The notes under the pieces: model-generated
What the model was told of the DNA's origin: nothing
The model's database searches: none
The model's input: the letters and a program-made list of their open reading frames with translations, nothing else
NCBI GenBank assembly: GCA_002508495.1
Contig: DANA01000134.1
Coordinates: forward strand, 12,936-19,224
Direction of reading: 5' to 3'
DNA from: Methanoregula sp. UBA276
Lineage (GTDB): Archaea; Halobacteriota; Methanomicrobia; Methanomicrobiales; Methanospirillaceae
DNA length: 6,289 nucleotides
Program-made: the position numbers and the translations under genes
In this document: positions 1-6,289 of the stretch, in pieces
Position numbering within the stretch: position 1 is the first letter of the stretch
How the letters are laid out: every line of letters starts with the position of its first letter

Positions 1-477
1 GCCCTCACCCAGTACTTCATCGCGCGATTTGCCGGGGAGCACGGGTACTCCCGCATCATAACGGGACAGGGGGCCGATGAACTCTTTGGCGGGTACTCGC
101 GCTACCTGGAATCGGCGAACCTGAACGACGAGCTTGCCCGCGATTTTCTTGGCCTGGAAGCACAGGCCCGGCGTGACCAGGGCATTGCGGCACTGCACGG
201 GACGTACCTCTCCATGCCGTATCTTGACCTGCGGGTGGTGCGCGCTGCACAAAAGATCCCTGCTACGCAGAAGGTGCAGGGCACACGCCGGAAGATCCCC
301 TTAAGGGAGGTCGCAGAACGCCACATTCCGCCGGATCTCGCATGGTACGAGAAGAAAGCCATGCAATACGGGAGCGGGATATGGAACACCATGCGGAAGC
401 TCGCCCGTAAAAATGGTTATAAAACGTCCATGCAAGATTACATAGACCACATAATCAGGGTGGAACATGGTCACTGA
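1..477 (+). CDS. Asparagine-synthetase-like ATP-pyrophosphatase, C-terminal part (5' end outside window)
   Basis: Frame 1 is open from the first base to the TGA at 475-477, giving 158 residues; the start and the expected SGGxDS PP-loop lie upstream of the window. Visible residues 21-32 read TGQGADELFGGY, the second signature of the asparagine synthase C-terminal (AsnB-type ATP-PPase) domain. Further matches are MPYLDLR (72-78, cf. PFLDhR in AsnB), KIPLRE (98-103, cf. the K..LR block) and EKKAMQYGSG (117-126, cf. RPK/RQK plus the glycine-rich end of the domain), whose Lys119 aligns with the catalytic lysine of the family. The family adenylates a carboxylate with ATP and passes it to an amine; AsnB makes asparagine from aspartate in the cytoplasm. 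Unusual here is Gln23 where AsnB has Glu (GEGADE). Whether an N-terminal glutaminase domain exists cannot be seen. The gene overlaps gatC by 11 bases, so the two are probably co-translated. The fold assignment is firm; substrate is not, and a non-asparagine amide ligase is possible. Confidence 0.85.
   Translation, partial: ALTQYFIARFAGEHGYSRIITGQGADELFGGYSRYLESANLNDELARDFLGLEAQARRDQGIAALHGTYLSMPYLDLRVVRAAQKIPATQKVQGTRRKIPLREVAERHIPPDLAWYEKKAMQYGSGIWNTMRKLARKNGYKTSMQDYIDHIIRVEHGH
457..463 (+). promoter_or_regulatory. Ribosome binding site of gatC
   Basis: AGGGTGG lies 3-4 bases before the gatC ATG at 467, inside the last codons of the asparagine-synthetase-like gene. GGTG matches the core of the archaeal anti-Shine-Dalgarno complement (AGGAGGTGAT). 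It is the weakest match and has the shortest spacing of the four sites in this cluster, so coupling to translation of the upstream gene may matter. Confidence 0.5.
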
Positions 478-736
478 GAAAGACGTACTTCAAATCGCAG
501 AACTTGCCGATGTCGGAATCGGCGATGCGGAACCGGGCACCTTTACGCACCAGTTCAATGCAATCTTAGAATACTTCGATATACTCGACCGTGTCGAGGG
601 CAGCGGGCAGGTTGCGCACGAGCTCATCAATGTCCTGCGCGAGGACGAGGTCGAACCCTCGCTCCCGCAGGAAGATGTGCTGCGCAATGCGCCGGCAACC
701 GAAGACGGGTTCATCAAAGCCCCGCGGGTGATGTAA
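467..736 (+). CDS. gatC: Aspartyl/glutamyl-tRNA amidotransferase subunit C
   Basis: This 89-residue protein has the usual GatC size (about 90-100 residues). GatC has no active site; it is an extended helical subunit that wraps GatA and GatB and stabilises the cytoplasmic GatCAB complex, which amidates mischarged Asp-tRNA(Asn) and, in some organisms, Glu-tRNA(Gln). Family marks are the N-terminal helix with the HQFNAILEYFDIL stretch (28-40), LREDEVEPSL (57-66), VLRNAP (71-76) and the C-terminal DGFIKAPRVM (80-89), the equivalent of the bacterial DGYFxVPRV ending. The ATG at 467 overlaps the upstream stop by 11 bases, and gatA begins one base after the TAA at 734-736. The order C-A-B is the classic one. 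Nothing is missing or broken. Identification rests on motifs and on the two downstream partners. Confidence 0.95.
   Translation: MVTEKDVLQIAELADVGIGDAEPGTFTHQFNAILEYFDILDRVEGSGQVAHELINVLREDEVEPSLPQEDVLRNAPATEDGFIKAPRVM
727..732 (+). promoter_or_regulatory. Ribosome binding site of gatA
   Basis: GGTGAT is a perfect match to the end of the archaeal Shine-Dalgarno consensus AGGAGGTGAT and sits 5 bases before the GTG start at 738. It lies within the final codons of gatC. It supports the GTG start, which is also the only early start left, because an in-frame TGA occurs at 729-731. Confidence 0.75.
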
Positions 737-737
737 C

Positions 738-2036
738 GTGTCCGGCACGATCCCCTTTGACCCGGATGACCGTTATAACGCCTTCCTTACAACCTGCAAA
801 AATCCCTCGCACGGCAACGGGAAACTTGCCGGTGTTGCCGTTGCCGTCAAGGACAATATCTCGACCAAGAATATTGAGACCACCTGCGCGTCGAAGATCC
901 TCAAAGGGTATGTCCCCCCGTACGATGCGCACGTGATCGAACTTTTACGAGCAGAAGGCGCTGCCATTGCCGGCAAGACCAACATGGACGAATTCGGCAT
1001 GGGCTCGACAACCGAGAACTCGGCGTTTGGCCCGACCCTCAACCCCTGCGACCCGTCCCGCGTCCCCGGTGGTTCCAGCGGCGGCAGTGCCGCAGCAGTT
1101 GCTGCCGGTATGGTGCAGATGGCCCTTGGATCCGACACCGGGGGCTCCATCCGCTGCCCGGCCTCGTTCTGCGGGATCGTTGGCCTGAAACCCAGCTACG
1201 GGCGCGTGTCCCGGTACGGCCTCATCGCCTACTCCAACTCGCTCGAACAGATCGGCCCGCTCGGAAAGAGCGTTACCGATGTCTCCACCCTGATGAGCGC
1301 TATTGCCGGGTATGACCGCCATGACACAACATCGCGGGACAAACCCTATACCCACACCCCCGATGCGGATATTAAGGGGCTGAAAATCGGCATTCCGCAG
1401 GAATATTTCGGGGCCGGTGTTGACCCGGCCGTTGCCGCGGTTGTCAGGAAGGCCATCGGCCGGCTCGAAGAACTCGGGGCCGTGACCGTGCCGTGCAGCA
1501 TCCCCTCGATGGAATATGCCCTTGCCGCCTACTATGTCACCACGACCTGCGAAGCAAGCTCCAACCTCGCCCGGTTCGACGGCGTGCGCTACGGCCCGGC
1601 ACCGGATACGAACAAGTCATGGCACGATGCTTATACCGAAGTCCGCGCCGCAGGGTTCGGTGCCGAAGTCCGGCGCCGGATCATGCTCGGCACGTTTGCC
1701 CTGTCGAGCGGCTATTATGGCAAATATTACGCGAAGGCCCAGATCGCCCGGGAGAACGTGCGGGCCGATTTCAACCGGATCTTTTCTGGTGCCGATGTGA
1801 TTGCCGGCCCGACCATGCCGACCGTTGCCTTCAGACTGAAGGAGAAGAGCGACCCGCTCTCGATGTACCTGGCTGACATCCTCACGGTTCCAGCCAACCT
1901 TGCCGGCATCCCGGCTATCTCGGTCCCGTGCGGGACCGCACACGGCCTGCCGGTCGGTCTCCAGATCATGGGCAGGATGTTTGAAGACGAGCGGGTTGTC
2001 GATGTCGCATATGCGTACGAACAGGCGGTGAACTGA
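738..2036 (+). CDS. gatA: Aspartyl/glutamyl-tRNA amidotransferase subunit A (glutaminase/amidase)
   Basis: GatA is the amidase-signature subunit that hydrolyses glutamine (or asparagine) and sends ammonia through a channel to GatB. The complete Ser-cisSer-Lys triad is visible: Lys38 in VAVKDN, Ser113 in the GGSSGGS signature (111-117) and nucleophile Ser137 in SDTGGSIR (132-139). The Ser-Ser spacing of 24 equals that of the family. Other marks are KTNMDEFGMGS downstream of Lys38, a GYYGKYYAKAQ segment, and the terminal TVPANLAGIPAISVP / GLPVGLQIMG blocks. Length is 432 residues against roughly 480 for bacterial GatA; the deficit lies mostly before Lys38, where bacterial enzymes carry about 40 more residues. 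The start is a GTG at 738, fixed by an in-frame TGA at 729-731 and a good ribosome binding site. Stop is TGA at 2034-2036, one base before gatB. All catalytic residues are present, so the enzyme should be active. Confidence 0.97.
   Translation: MSGTIPFDPDDRYNAFLTTCKNPSHGNGKLAGVAVAVKDNISTKNIETTCASKILKGYVPPYDAHVIELLRAEGAAIAGKTNMDEFGMGSTTENSAFGPTLNPCDPSRVPGGSSGGSAAAVAAGMVQMALGSDTGGSIRCPASFCGIVGLKPSYGRVSRYGLIAYSNSLEQIGPLGKSVTDVSTLMSAIAGYDRHDTTSRDKPYTHTPDADIKGLKIGIPQEYFGAGVDPAVAAVVRKAIGRLEELGAVTVPCSIPSMEYALAAYYVTTTCEASSNLARFDGVRYGPAPDTNKSWHDAYTEVRAAGFGAEVRRRIMLGTFALSSGYYGKYYAKAQIARENVRADFNRIFSGADVIAGPTMPTVAFRLKEKSDPLSMYLADILTVPANLAGIPAISVPCGTAHGLPVGLQIMGRMFEDERVVDVAYAYEQAVN
2027..2031 (+). promoter_or_regulatory. 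Ribosome binding site of gatB
   Basis: GGTGA lies 6 bases before the gatB ATG at 2038, formed by the last sense codons of gatA (GCG GTG AAC). The position and match to the archaeal consensus support the ATG at 2038 and coupled translation of gatA and gatB. Confidence 0.7.
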
Positions 2037-2037
2037 G

Positions 2038-3492
2038 ATGGCGGACGAAGAGACGCAGGTCATTGTCGGCCTTGAAGTCCACTGCCAGCTGGACACGAAG
2101 AGCAAGCTCTTCTGCGGGTGCTCGACCGATTACCGTGTCGACGGGCCCAACACCCATGTCTGTCCCATCTGCCTCGGCCTTCCCGGGGCCATGCCGGCCC
2201 TGAACAAGCGGGCTATCGAGTACGCGATGAAGGTGGCAAAAGCGCTCAACTGCGAGATCCTCAATGAATCCGAGTTCTCGCGGAAGAACTACTTCTACCC
2301 CGATCTTGACAAGGCGTACCAGATAACCCAGTACGACAAGCCGCTTGCCGAAGGCGGGTACCTCGAGATCGAGAGCGACGAGGGCGGGGAGAAGAAGGTC
2401 CGGCTCACCCGGATCCATGTCGAGGAAGACCCGGGCCGGCTCGTCCACATGGGCAATGTCGAGCGGGGCAAATACTCGCTCGTTGATTACAACCGTGCCG
2501 GCATCCCGCTCATCGAGATCGTCTCCGAGCCGGACATGCGCTCGCCCAAGGAGGCGCGGAAGTTCTTGAACAAGCTCCGTGCAACGCTTGAGTACCTGAG
2601 CGTCTTTGACTCCGAGAAGGAGGGGTCGCTCCGTGTTGACGCGAATATCTCCATCAAAGGAAACGAGCGCGTCGAGGTCAAGAACATCACCTCCTACAAG
2701 GGCGTTGAGAAGGCACTGACCTTCGAGATGACCCGGCAGAAGAACCTGATCCGGCGCGGCCAGAAGATCGCCCGCGAGACCCGGCACTACCTGGAGGCGC
2801 GAGGGGTCACCCAGTCGGCCCGGAGCAAGGAGCAGGAGCACGACTACCGCTACTTCCCCGAGCCCGATCTCCGGCCGCTGCGGGTGAAGTCATGGCTTGA
2901 CGGGATCGATCTCCCCGAACTTCCCGATGCCCGCCGCGAGCGGTTCATGAAAGAGTACGGGTGCTCGCTCTCCCATGCCCGGACCCTGACCGGTGACCTG
3001 CGGCTCGCGAATTTCTTCGAATCGGTTGTTGCCCCGGACAAGGCGGGCCTCTCGCCGCTTGCAGCTACCTGGATCGCCGATACCCTGATCGGCGAGCTGA
3101 ACTACCGCGACATGAGCCTTGACCGGTTCGAGCCGGCGGCGATGACCGGGCTCATCCTCCTGCTCAAAGCCGAAACGATCACCGACAAGAGCGGGGTGGA
3201 AGTCCTGCGGGTCATGCTTGATGAGCGGCTGAAGAACGAACCCGCTGAAACACCGGATGCCATAGTAAAACGCCTGAACCTTGCAAAGACCGCAGGAGAT
3301 ACCGGCGCGATCACCACGGCAATTGAAGAGGCGATCAACGAGAATCCCAAGGCGCTCGCGGACTACCGGAACGGCGGGAGCAAGGCACTCAACTTCCTGG
3401 TCGGGCAGGTCATGAAGAAGACCCGCGGAAAAGCAGACCCCGGTGAACTCAACCGCCTCCTCATCGAGGCACTGAAAAAGCGGGAGGTGTAA
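2038..3492 (+). CDS. gatB: Aspartyl/glutamyl-tRNA amidotransferase subunit B
   Basis: GatB is the kinase/transamidase subunit: it binds the mischarged tRNA, phosphorylates the aminoacyl side-chain carboxylate with ATP and replaces the phosphate with ammonia delivered from GatA. At 484 residues it has the normal GatB length. Marks in order: VGLEVHCQL (10-18, with metal/ATP-site Glu13 and His15), a four-cysteine zinc site (Cys26, Cys28, Cys42, Cys45), CLGLPGAMPALN (45-56), FSRKNYFYPDLDKAYQITQY (80-99), RIHVEEDPGR (125-134), DYNRAGIPLIEIVSEP (150-165) and the RVDANIS block. The C-terminal part, roughly 330-484, is the helical linker plus the YqeY-like tRNA-binding tail, including FLVGQVMKKTRGKADP near the end. 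It lacks the AspRS-type insertion of the archaeal paralogue GatE and is paired with GatA/GatC, so GatB and not GatE is the right name. ATG start one base after gatA; TAA stop five bases before topA. Confidence 0.97.
   Translation: MADEETQVIVGLEVHCQLDTKSKLFCGCSTDYRVDGPNTHVCPICLGLPGAMPALNKRAIEYAMKVAKALNCEILNESEFSRKNYFYPDLDKAYQITQYDKPLAEGGYLEIESDEGGEKKVRLTRIHVEEDPGRLVHMGNVERGKYSLVDYNRAGIPLIEIVSEPDMRSPKEARKFLNKLRATLEYLSVFDSEKEGSLRVDANISIKGNERVEVKNITSYKGVEKALTFEMTRQKNLIRRGQKIARETRHYLEARGVTQSARSKEQEHDYRYFPEPDLRPLRVKSWLDGIDLPELPDARRERFMKEYGCSLSHARTLTGDLRLANFFESVVAPDKAGLSPLAATWIADTLIGELNYRDMSLDRFEPAAMTGLILLLKAETITDKSGVEVLRVMLDERLKNEPAETPDAIVKRLNLAKTAGDTGAITTAIEEAINENPKALADYRNGGSKALNFLVGQVMKKTRGKADPGELNRLLIEALKKREV
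3483..3489 (+). promoter_or_regulatory. Ribosome binding site of topA
   Basis: GGAGGTG, the strongest Shine-Dalgarno match in the window, lies 8 bases before the GTG at 3498. It is built from the last codons of gatB (CGG GAG GTG TAA). It fixes the GTG start, from which the protein begins with the canonical LIIAEKN of type IA topoisomerases. Confidence 0.8.
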
Positions 3493-3497
3493 CACCC

Positions 3498-6289
3498 GTG
3501 CACCTGATCATTGCGGAAAAGAACATCTCTGCCCGGCGTATTGCCGAGATTTTGAGTAACGGGAAGAAGGTTGTCGAGAACAAGGATGCCGGTGTCTCCA
3601 CGTACTCGTTTGGGGACACGGCAACCATGGGGCTCCGGGGCCACGTGGTCGAGATCGATTTCGAACCCGGCTACTCCAACTGGCGCAGCGAGCAGTATAC
3701 CCCACGAAGCCTCATCGATGCAAAGACCATCAAGGTGCCGACCGAGAAGCGGATCGTCTCCCTCCTCCAGAAACTCTCCAAAAAGGCAGACCGCGTCACC
3801 ATTGCAACGGACTTTGATACCGAGGGGGAACTGATTGGAAAGGAAGCGTACGAACTGGTGCGGCAGGCAAACAAGTCCGTGACGATCGACCGGGCCCGGT
3901 TCTCCGCCATCACCGCGCAGGAACTGCACCACGCGTTTTCCCATACCACGGACCTTGACTTTGCTCTTGCCGCGGCCGGTGAGGCACGGCAGTCGATCGA
4001 CCTGATGTGGGGGGCATCCTTAACCCGTTTCATCTCGCTTGCGGCACGCCGCGGCGGCCAGAACATCCTCTCGGTCGGCCGGGTCCAGAGCCCGACTTTG
4101 ACGATGATCGTTGACCGGGAAAAGGAGATCGAGGCGTTCGTGCCGGAGAAGTACTGGCAGCTCTCGCTTACCACCGAGAAGCGGGGCGAAGCCATCGAGG
4201 CCCGGCACACCAGCGGCCGGTTCCATGACAAGGCTGCTGCCGAACAGGCGCGAAACCGCTCCGTTGCGCCCCTCACGGTCACCGAGGTCAGGACCGGCAC
4301 CAAGCAGGACCGTTCCCCCTCGCCGTTCGATACCACGACCTACATCGTTGCCGCGGCCCGGCTCGGGTTCTCTGCAGCCAATGCGATGCGGATTGCTGAA
4401 GACCTGTACATGAACGGGTTCATCTCGTACCCGAGGACCGACAACACGGTCTATCCCCCGTCGCTTGACCTTGACGCGATCCTCAAAACCCTCCATACCT
4501 CCCCGTTCCGGAAAGATGTTGACTGGATCCTTGCCAACCGCCGGGCCGTCCCGACACGGGGCAAGAAATCCTCGACCGATCACCCGCCCATTCACCCGAC
4601 CGGCAGCGCAACAAAAGAGCTGCTGGGGGATGACGCGTTCCGGGTCTACGAGCTGGTCGTGCGCCGGTTCCTTGCTACCCTCGCTCCCGATGCACAGTGG
4701 AAGACCTTAAAAATCCTCTTCGATGCCGGGGGAGAGGAGTACACGACAACCGGCGGGCAGCTCATGGAACCGGGATGGCACGCCGTGTACCCGTTCTCGG
4801 AAGCCCGCGAGACCCTGCTTCCCGCGTTTGAAACGGGTGAAAAACTCCCCATAAAACAGGTAACCCTGGATGAGAAGGAGACGCAGCCTCCTGCCCGGTT
4901 TACCCAGTCCAAGCTGATCCAGCGGATGGAGGAACTCGGGCTTGGCACCAAGAGCACGCGGCATGAGGTGATCGCAAAACTCGTCTCCCGCAAGTATGTC
5001 GAAGGAACCCCGCTCCGTCCCACGCTTGTCGGCAGGGCAGTCATCGAGTCGCTCGAAGTCCATGCCGACACCATCACGAAACCTGACATGACGGCAGCCA
5101 TCGAGTCCCACATGCAGCTCATCAAGGAGAGCGCGAGGACAAGGGAGGACGTGATTAAGGAGTCGCGGGAGATGCTTCATGCAGCCTTTGACCAGCTTGA
5201 GGCAAACGAGCAGGTGATTGGCGACGATATCCGCAACCGGACCGCCGAGGAGATGAACCTCGGGAAATGCCCGGCCTGCGGCGGGACACTTGCCATCAAG
5301 CACATGCGGGGGAACTCCCAGTTCATCGGCTGTTCACGGTACCCGGACTGCACGTTCAACATCGGCCTTCCCATGGCACAGTGGGGGTTTGCCGTCCGCA
5401 CCGATGATGTCTGCTCAAAGCACGGGCTCAATTTCGTCCGCCTTGTCCGGAAAGGTGCCCGCCCGTGGGACATCGGCTGCCCGTTATGCCACCATATCAA
5501 CTCCAACCAGGAGTCGCTTGCAGAGATTGAAGGCATGACGCCGGCACTCATCGAGACCCTCCAGAAGCGGCATATCTACTCGGTTGCCGAACTTGCACGG
5601 AGCGTTCCGGACCAGCTTGCACACAAGCTGACGATCTCTCTGGACACTGCTGCACAGCTCATCAGCGGTGCCGGAACGGTGCTTGAGAAACTCCGCAAAC
5701 GCACCGAGTGCCGGAAGTTCATGCGGGAACGCCTGATCCCGCGGAAAGGGCGGAGTTATGCAAAGATCCAGGATGCACTCAAAGAGTCGGGCATCCGGGA
5801 ACTGGCCGATCTTGCGAGGGCTGACGTGGCATCCCTGAAGAAGGCCGGCATCGGGGAACAGGAGGCCGAACAGATCCTCTCGTCTGCAAAGGTTGTGTAC
5901 AACAGCCAGGTCTTAAAAGAGATGGGGATCCCTGCCGTGAGCCTGAAGAAATATATGAGTGCCGGGGTCATAACGCCCGAAGCCTTTTGTGACCATACCC
6001 CTGCTGCCCTGAGCGAGCTGACCGGCATGTCGCTCTCCACCGTCCAGAAACATGTTGCTATCGTCTGCGCATCCTTAAACCGGCCCGCACCAAAGATGGT
6101 GTCCCGGCTCGTCATTGAGCGGGGTAAAAAGCAGCTCCTTGCCATCAAAGGGATAACCGGGCCGGTGCTGGAAGCACTCCTCTTGGCCGGTGTTACCGAT
6201 GCCGAATCGCTGCGGCTTGCCGATGCAAAGATGGTTGCTGAAAAGAGTGGCATTGACGAGCAGAAGATCGCCATGTTCAAGAAAATTTT
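3498..6289 (+). CDS. topA: DNA topoisomerase I (type IA), 3' end outside window
   Basis: A continuous frame of 930 codons runs from the GTG at 3498 to the window edge with no stop. Type IA topoisomerases cut one DNA strand through a 5'-phosphotyrosine link and relax negative supercoils. The TOPRIM domain shows Glu7 (LIIAEKN) and the metal-binding acidic triplet Asp105, Asp107, Glu109 (TDFDTEGE). SVGRVQSPTL (192-201), the active-site Tyr311 in ISYPRTDN with Arg313, DHPPIHPT (361-368) and GLGTKSTRHEVI (481-492) complete the catalytic core. A four-cysteine zinc ribbon follows (Cys591, Cys594, Cys612, Cys618), then a second finger (Cys639 with His642 nearby, Cys661, Cys664). From about residue 673 the protein is a series of helix-hairpin-helix-like units. 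There is no helicase domain, so it is not reverse gyrase; the zinc fingers and overall order favour TopA over topoisomerase III. It starts 5 bases after gatB and is probably on the same transcript, without an obvious functional link. Confidence 0.95.
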   Translation, partial: MHLIIAEKNISARRIAEILSNGKKVVENKDAGVSTYSFGDTATMGLRGHVVEIDFEPGYSNWRSEQYTPRSLIDAKTIKVPTEKRIVSLLQKLSKKADRVTIATDFDTEGELIGKEAYELVRQANKSVTIDRARFSAITAQELHHAFSHTTDLDFALAAAGEARQSIDLMWGASLTRFISLAARRGGQNILSVGRVQSPTLTMIVDREKEIEAFVPEKYWQLSLTTEKRGEAIEARHTSGRFHDKAAAEQARNRSVAPLTVTEVRTGTKQDRSPSPFDTTTYIVAAARLGFSAANAMRIAEDLYMNGFISYPRTDNTVYPPSLDLDAILKTLHTSPFRKDVDWILANRRAVPTRGKKSSTDHPPIHPTGSATKELLGDDAFRVYELVVRRFLATLAPDAQWKTLKILFDAGGEEYTTTGGQLMEPGWHAVYPFSEARETLLPAFETGEKLPIKQVTLDEKETQPPARFTQSKLIQRMEELGLGTKSTRHEVIAKLVSRKYVEGTPLRPTLVGRAVIESLEVHADTITKPDMTAAIESHMQLIKESARTREDVIKESREMLHAAFDQLEANEQVIGDDIRNRTAEEMNLGKCPACGGTLAIKHMRGNSQFIGCSRYPDCTFNIGLPMAQWGFAVRTDDVCSKHGLNFVRLVRKGARPWDIGCPLCHHINSNQESLAEIEGMTPALIETLQKRHIYSVAELARSVPDQLAHKLTISLDTAAQLISGAGTVLEKLRKRTECRKFMRERLIPRKGRSYAKIQDALKESGIRELADLARADVASLKKAGIGEQEAEQILSSAKVVYNSQVLKEMGIPAVSLKKYMSAGVITPEAFCDHTPAALSELTGMSLSTVQKHVAIVCASLNRPAPKMVSRLVIERGKKQLLAIKGITGPVLEALLLAGVTDAESLRLADAKMVAEKSGIDEQKIAMFKKI
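5517..6289 (+). repeat. Protein-level helix-hairpin-helix array at the TopA C-terminus
   Basis: TopA residues from about 674 to the window edge contain four degenerate units, roughly 674-735, 754-802, 803-863 and 869-930. Each has a glycine turn of the GMTP / AGIGE / TGMSL / KGITG kind, followed or preceded by a helix pair of the form LxxxGVxxxxxLxxAxxxxLxxxxGI. The first, second and fourth units are clearest (IEGMTPALIETL; LKKAGIGEQEAEQIL; IKGITGPVLEALLLAGV). Such motifs usually bind the DNA backbone without sequence specificity. The units are alike in protein pattern only; no direct DNA repeat is visible. Unit borders are by eye, and the array may continue beyond the window. Confidence 0.6.

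Noticed and set aside
214..477. A short 87-residue gene starting at ATG 214
   Set aside because: The same frame is open from base 1 and carries the TGQGADELFGGY motif upstream of this ATG, so 214 is an internal methionine of a longer gene.
1966..2841. A 291-residue open frame on the minus strand
   Set aside because: It lies opposite gatA/gatB, which carry full family motifs. The composition (Leu/Val/Asp/Arg-rich) is what the reverse complement of G/C-ending codons gives, and no ribosome binding site or recognisable domain is present.
2038..3492. GatE (the GatDE amidotransferase subunit) as an alternative name for gatB
   Set aside because: The 484-residue length, absence of the AspRS-like insertion and position after gatC-gatA all fit GatB.
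2890..3495. A 201-residue open frame on the minus strand
   Set aside because: It is antisense to the conserved C-terminal half of gatB and has no recognisable motif.
4707..5303. A 198-residue open frame on the minus strand
   Set aside because: It is antisense to the topA catalytic core and first zinc finger, and is a codon-bias shadow.
5756..6280. A 174-residue minus-strand frame rich in Ser/Ala
   Set aside because: It is opposite the helix-hairpin-helix region of topA, whose plus-strand frame stays open and patterned throughout; the minus frame is low in complexity and unrecognisable.
3498..6289. Reverse gyrase or topoisomerase III as the identity of the last gene
   Set aside because: No helicase motifs precede the TOPRIM domain, which begins at residue 1, so it is not reverse gyrase. 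The order of core motifs followed by two zinc fingers and HhH units fits archaeal TopA better than topoisomerase III.
1..6289. RNA genes, CRISPR arrays, insertion sequences, terminators or promoters
   Set aside because: Nearly every base is coding; the largest gap is 5 bases, and no direct or inverted repeats or poly-T terminators stood out by eye.

Overview
The window is a single, tightly packed, plus-strand gene cluster with no intergenic space longer than 5 bases. Its order is: the 3' end of an asparagine-synthetase-like ATP-pyrophosphatase gene, then gatC, gatA, gatB, and a type IA DNA topoisomerase gene (topA) that runs off the right edge. The bias toward G/C at third codon positions, the GGTG(A)-type ribosome binding sites, the gatCAB order and the archaeal style of topoisomerase (two C-terminal zinc fingers followed by helix-hairpin-helix units) suggest a methanogenic euryarchaeon, probably of the Methanomicrobiales (Methanoregula-like). 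That placement is inferred from sequence character and not from any database match.

Region by region: bases 1-477 hold the C-terminal 158 residues of the asparagine-synthetase-like protein. It overlaps gatC (467-736) by 11 bases. gatA (738-2036) follows after 1 base, gatB (2038-3492) after 1 base, and topA (3498 to the window end, no stop reached) after 5 bases. At all four junctions the Shine-Dalgarno-like GGTG lies inside the last codons of the upstream gene, which points to one transcript with translational coupling. No promoter, terminator, RNA gene, mobile element or CRISPR array is visible.

Functionally, GatC, GatA and GatB form the tRNA-dependent amidotransferase. In archaea, which normally use GatDE for Gln-tRNA, it is generally taken to convert Asp-tRNA(Asn) to Asn-tRNA(Asn). 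GatA releases ammonia from glutamine or asparagine, GatB activates the tRNA-bound carboxylate, and GatC stabilises the pair. An asparagine-synthetase-like gene directly upstream fits an amide/asparagine theme, although its exact reaction cannot be read from the fragment. TopA is a DNA relaxation enzyme with no obvious biochemical link and probably just shares the transcript.

I do not see a previously undescribed system here. The points worth a second look are a Glu-to-Gln change in the signature motif of the asparagine-synthetase-like protein, the shortened GatA N-terminus fixed by an upstream stop codon, the long helix-hairpin-helix array at the TopA C-terminus, and the repeated way ribosome binding sites are embedded in upstream genes.
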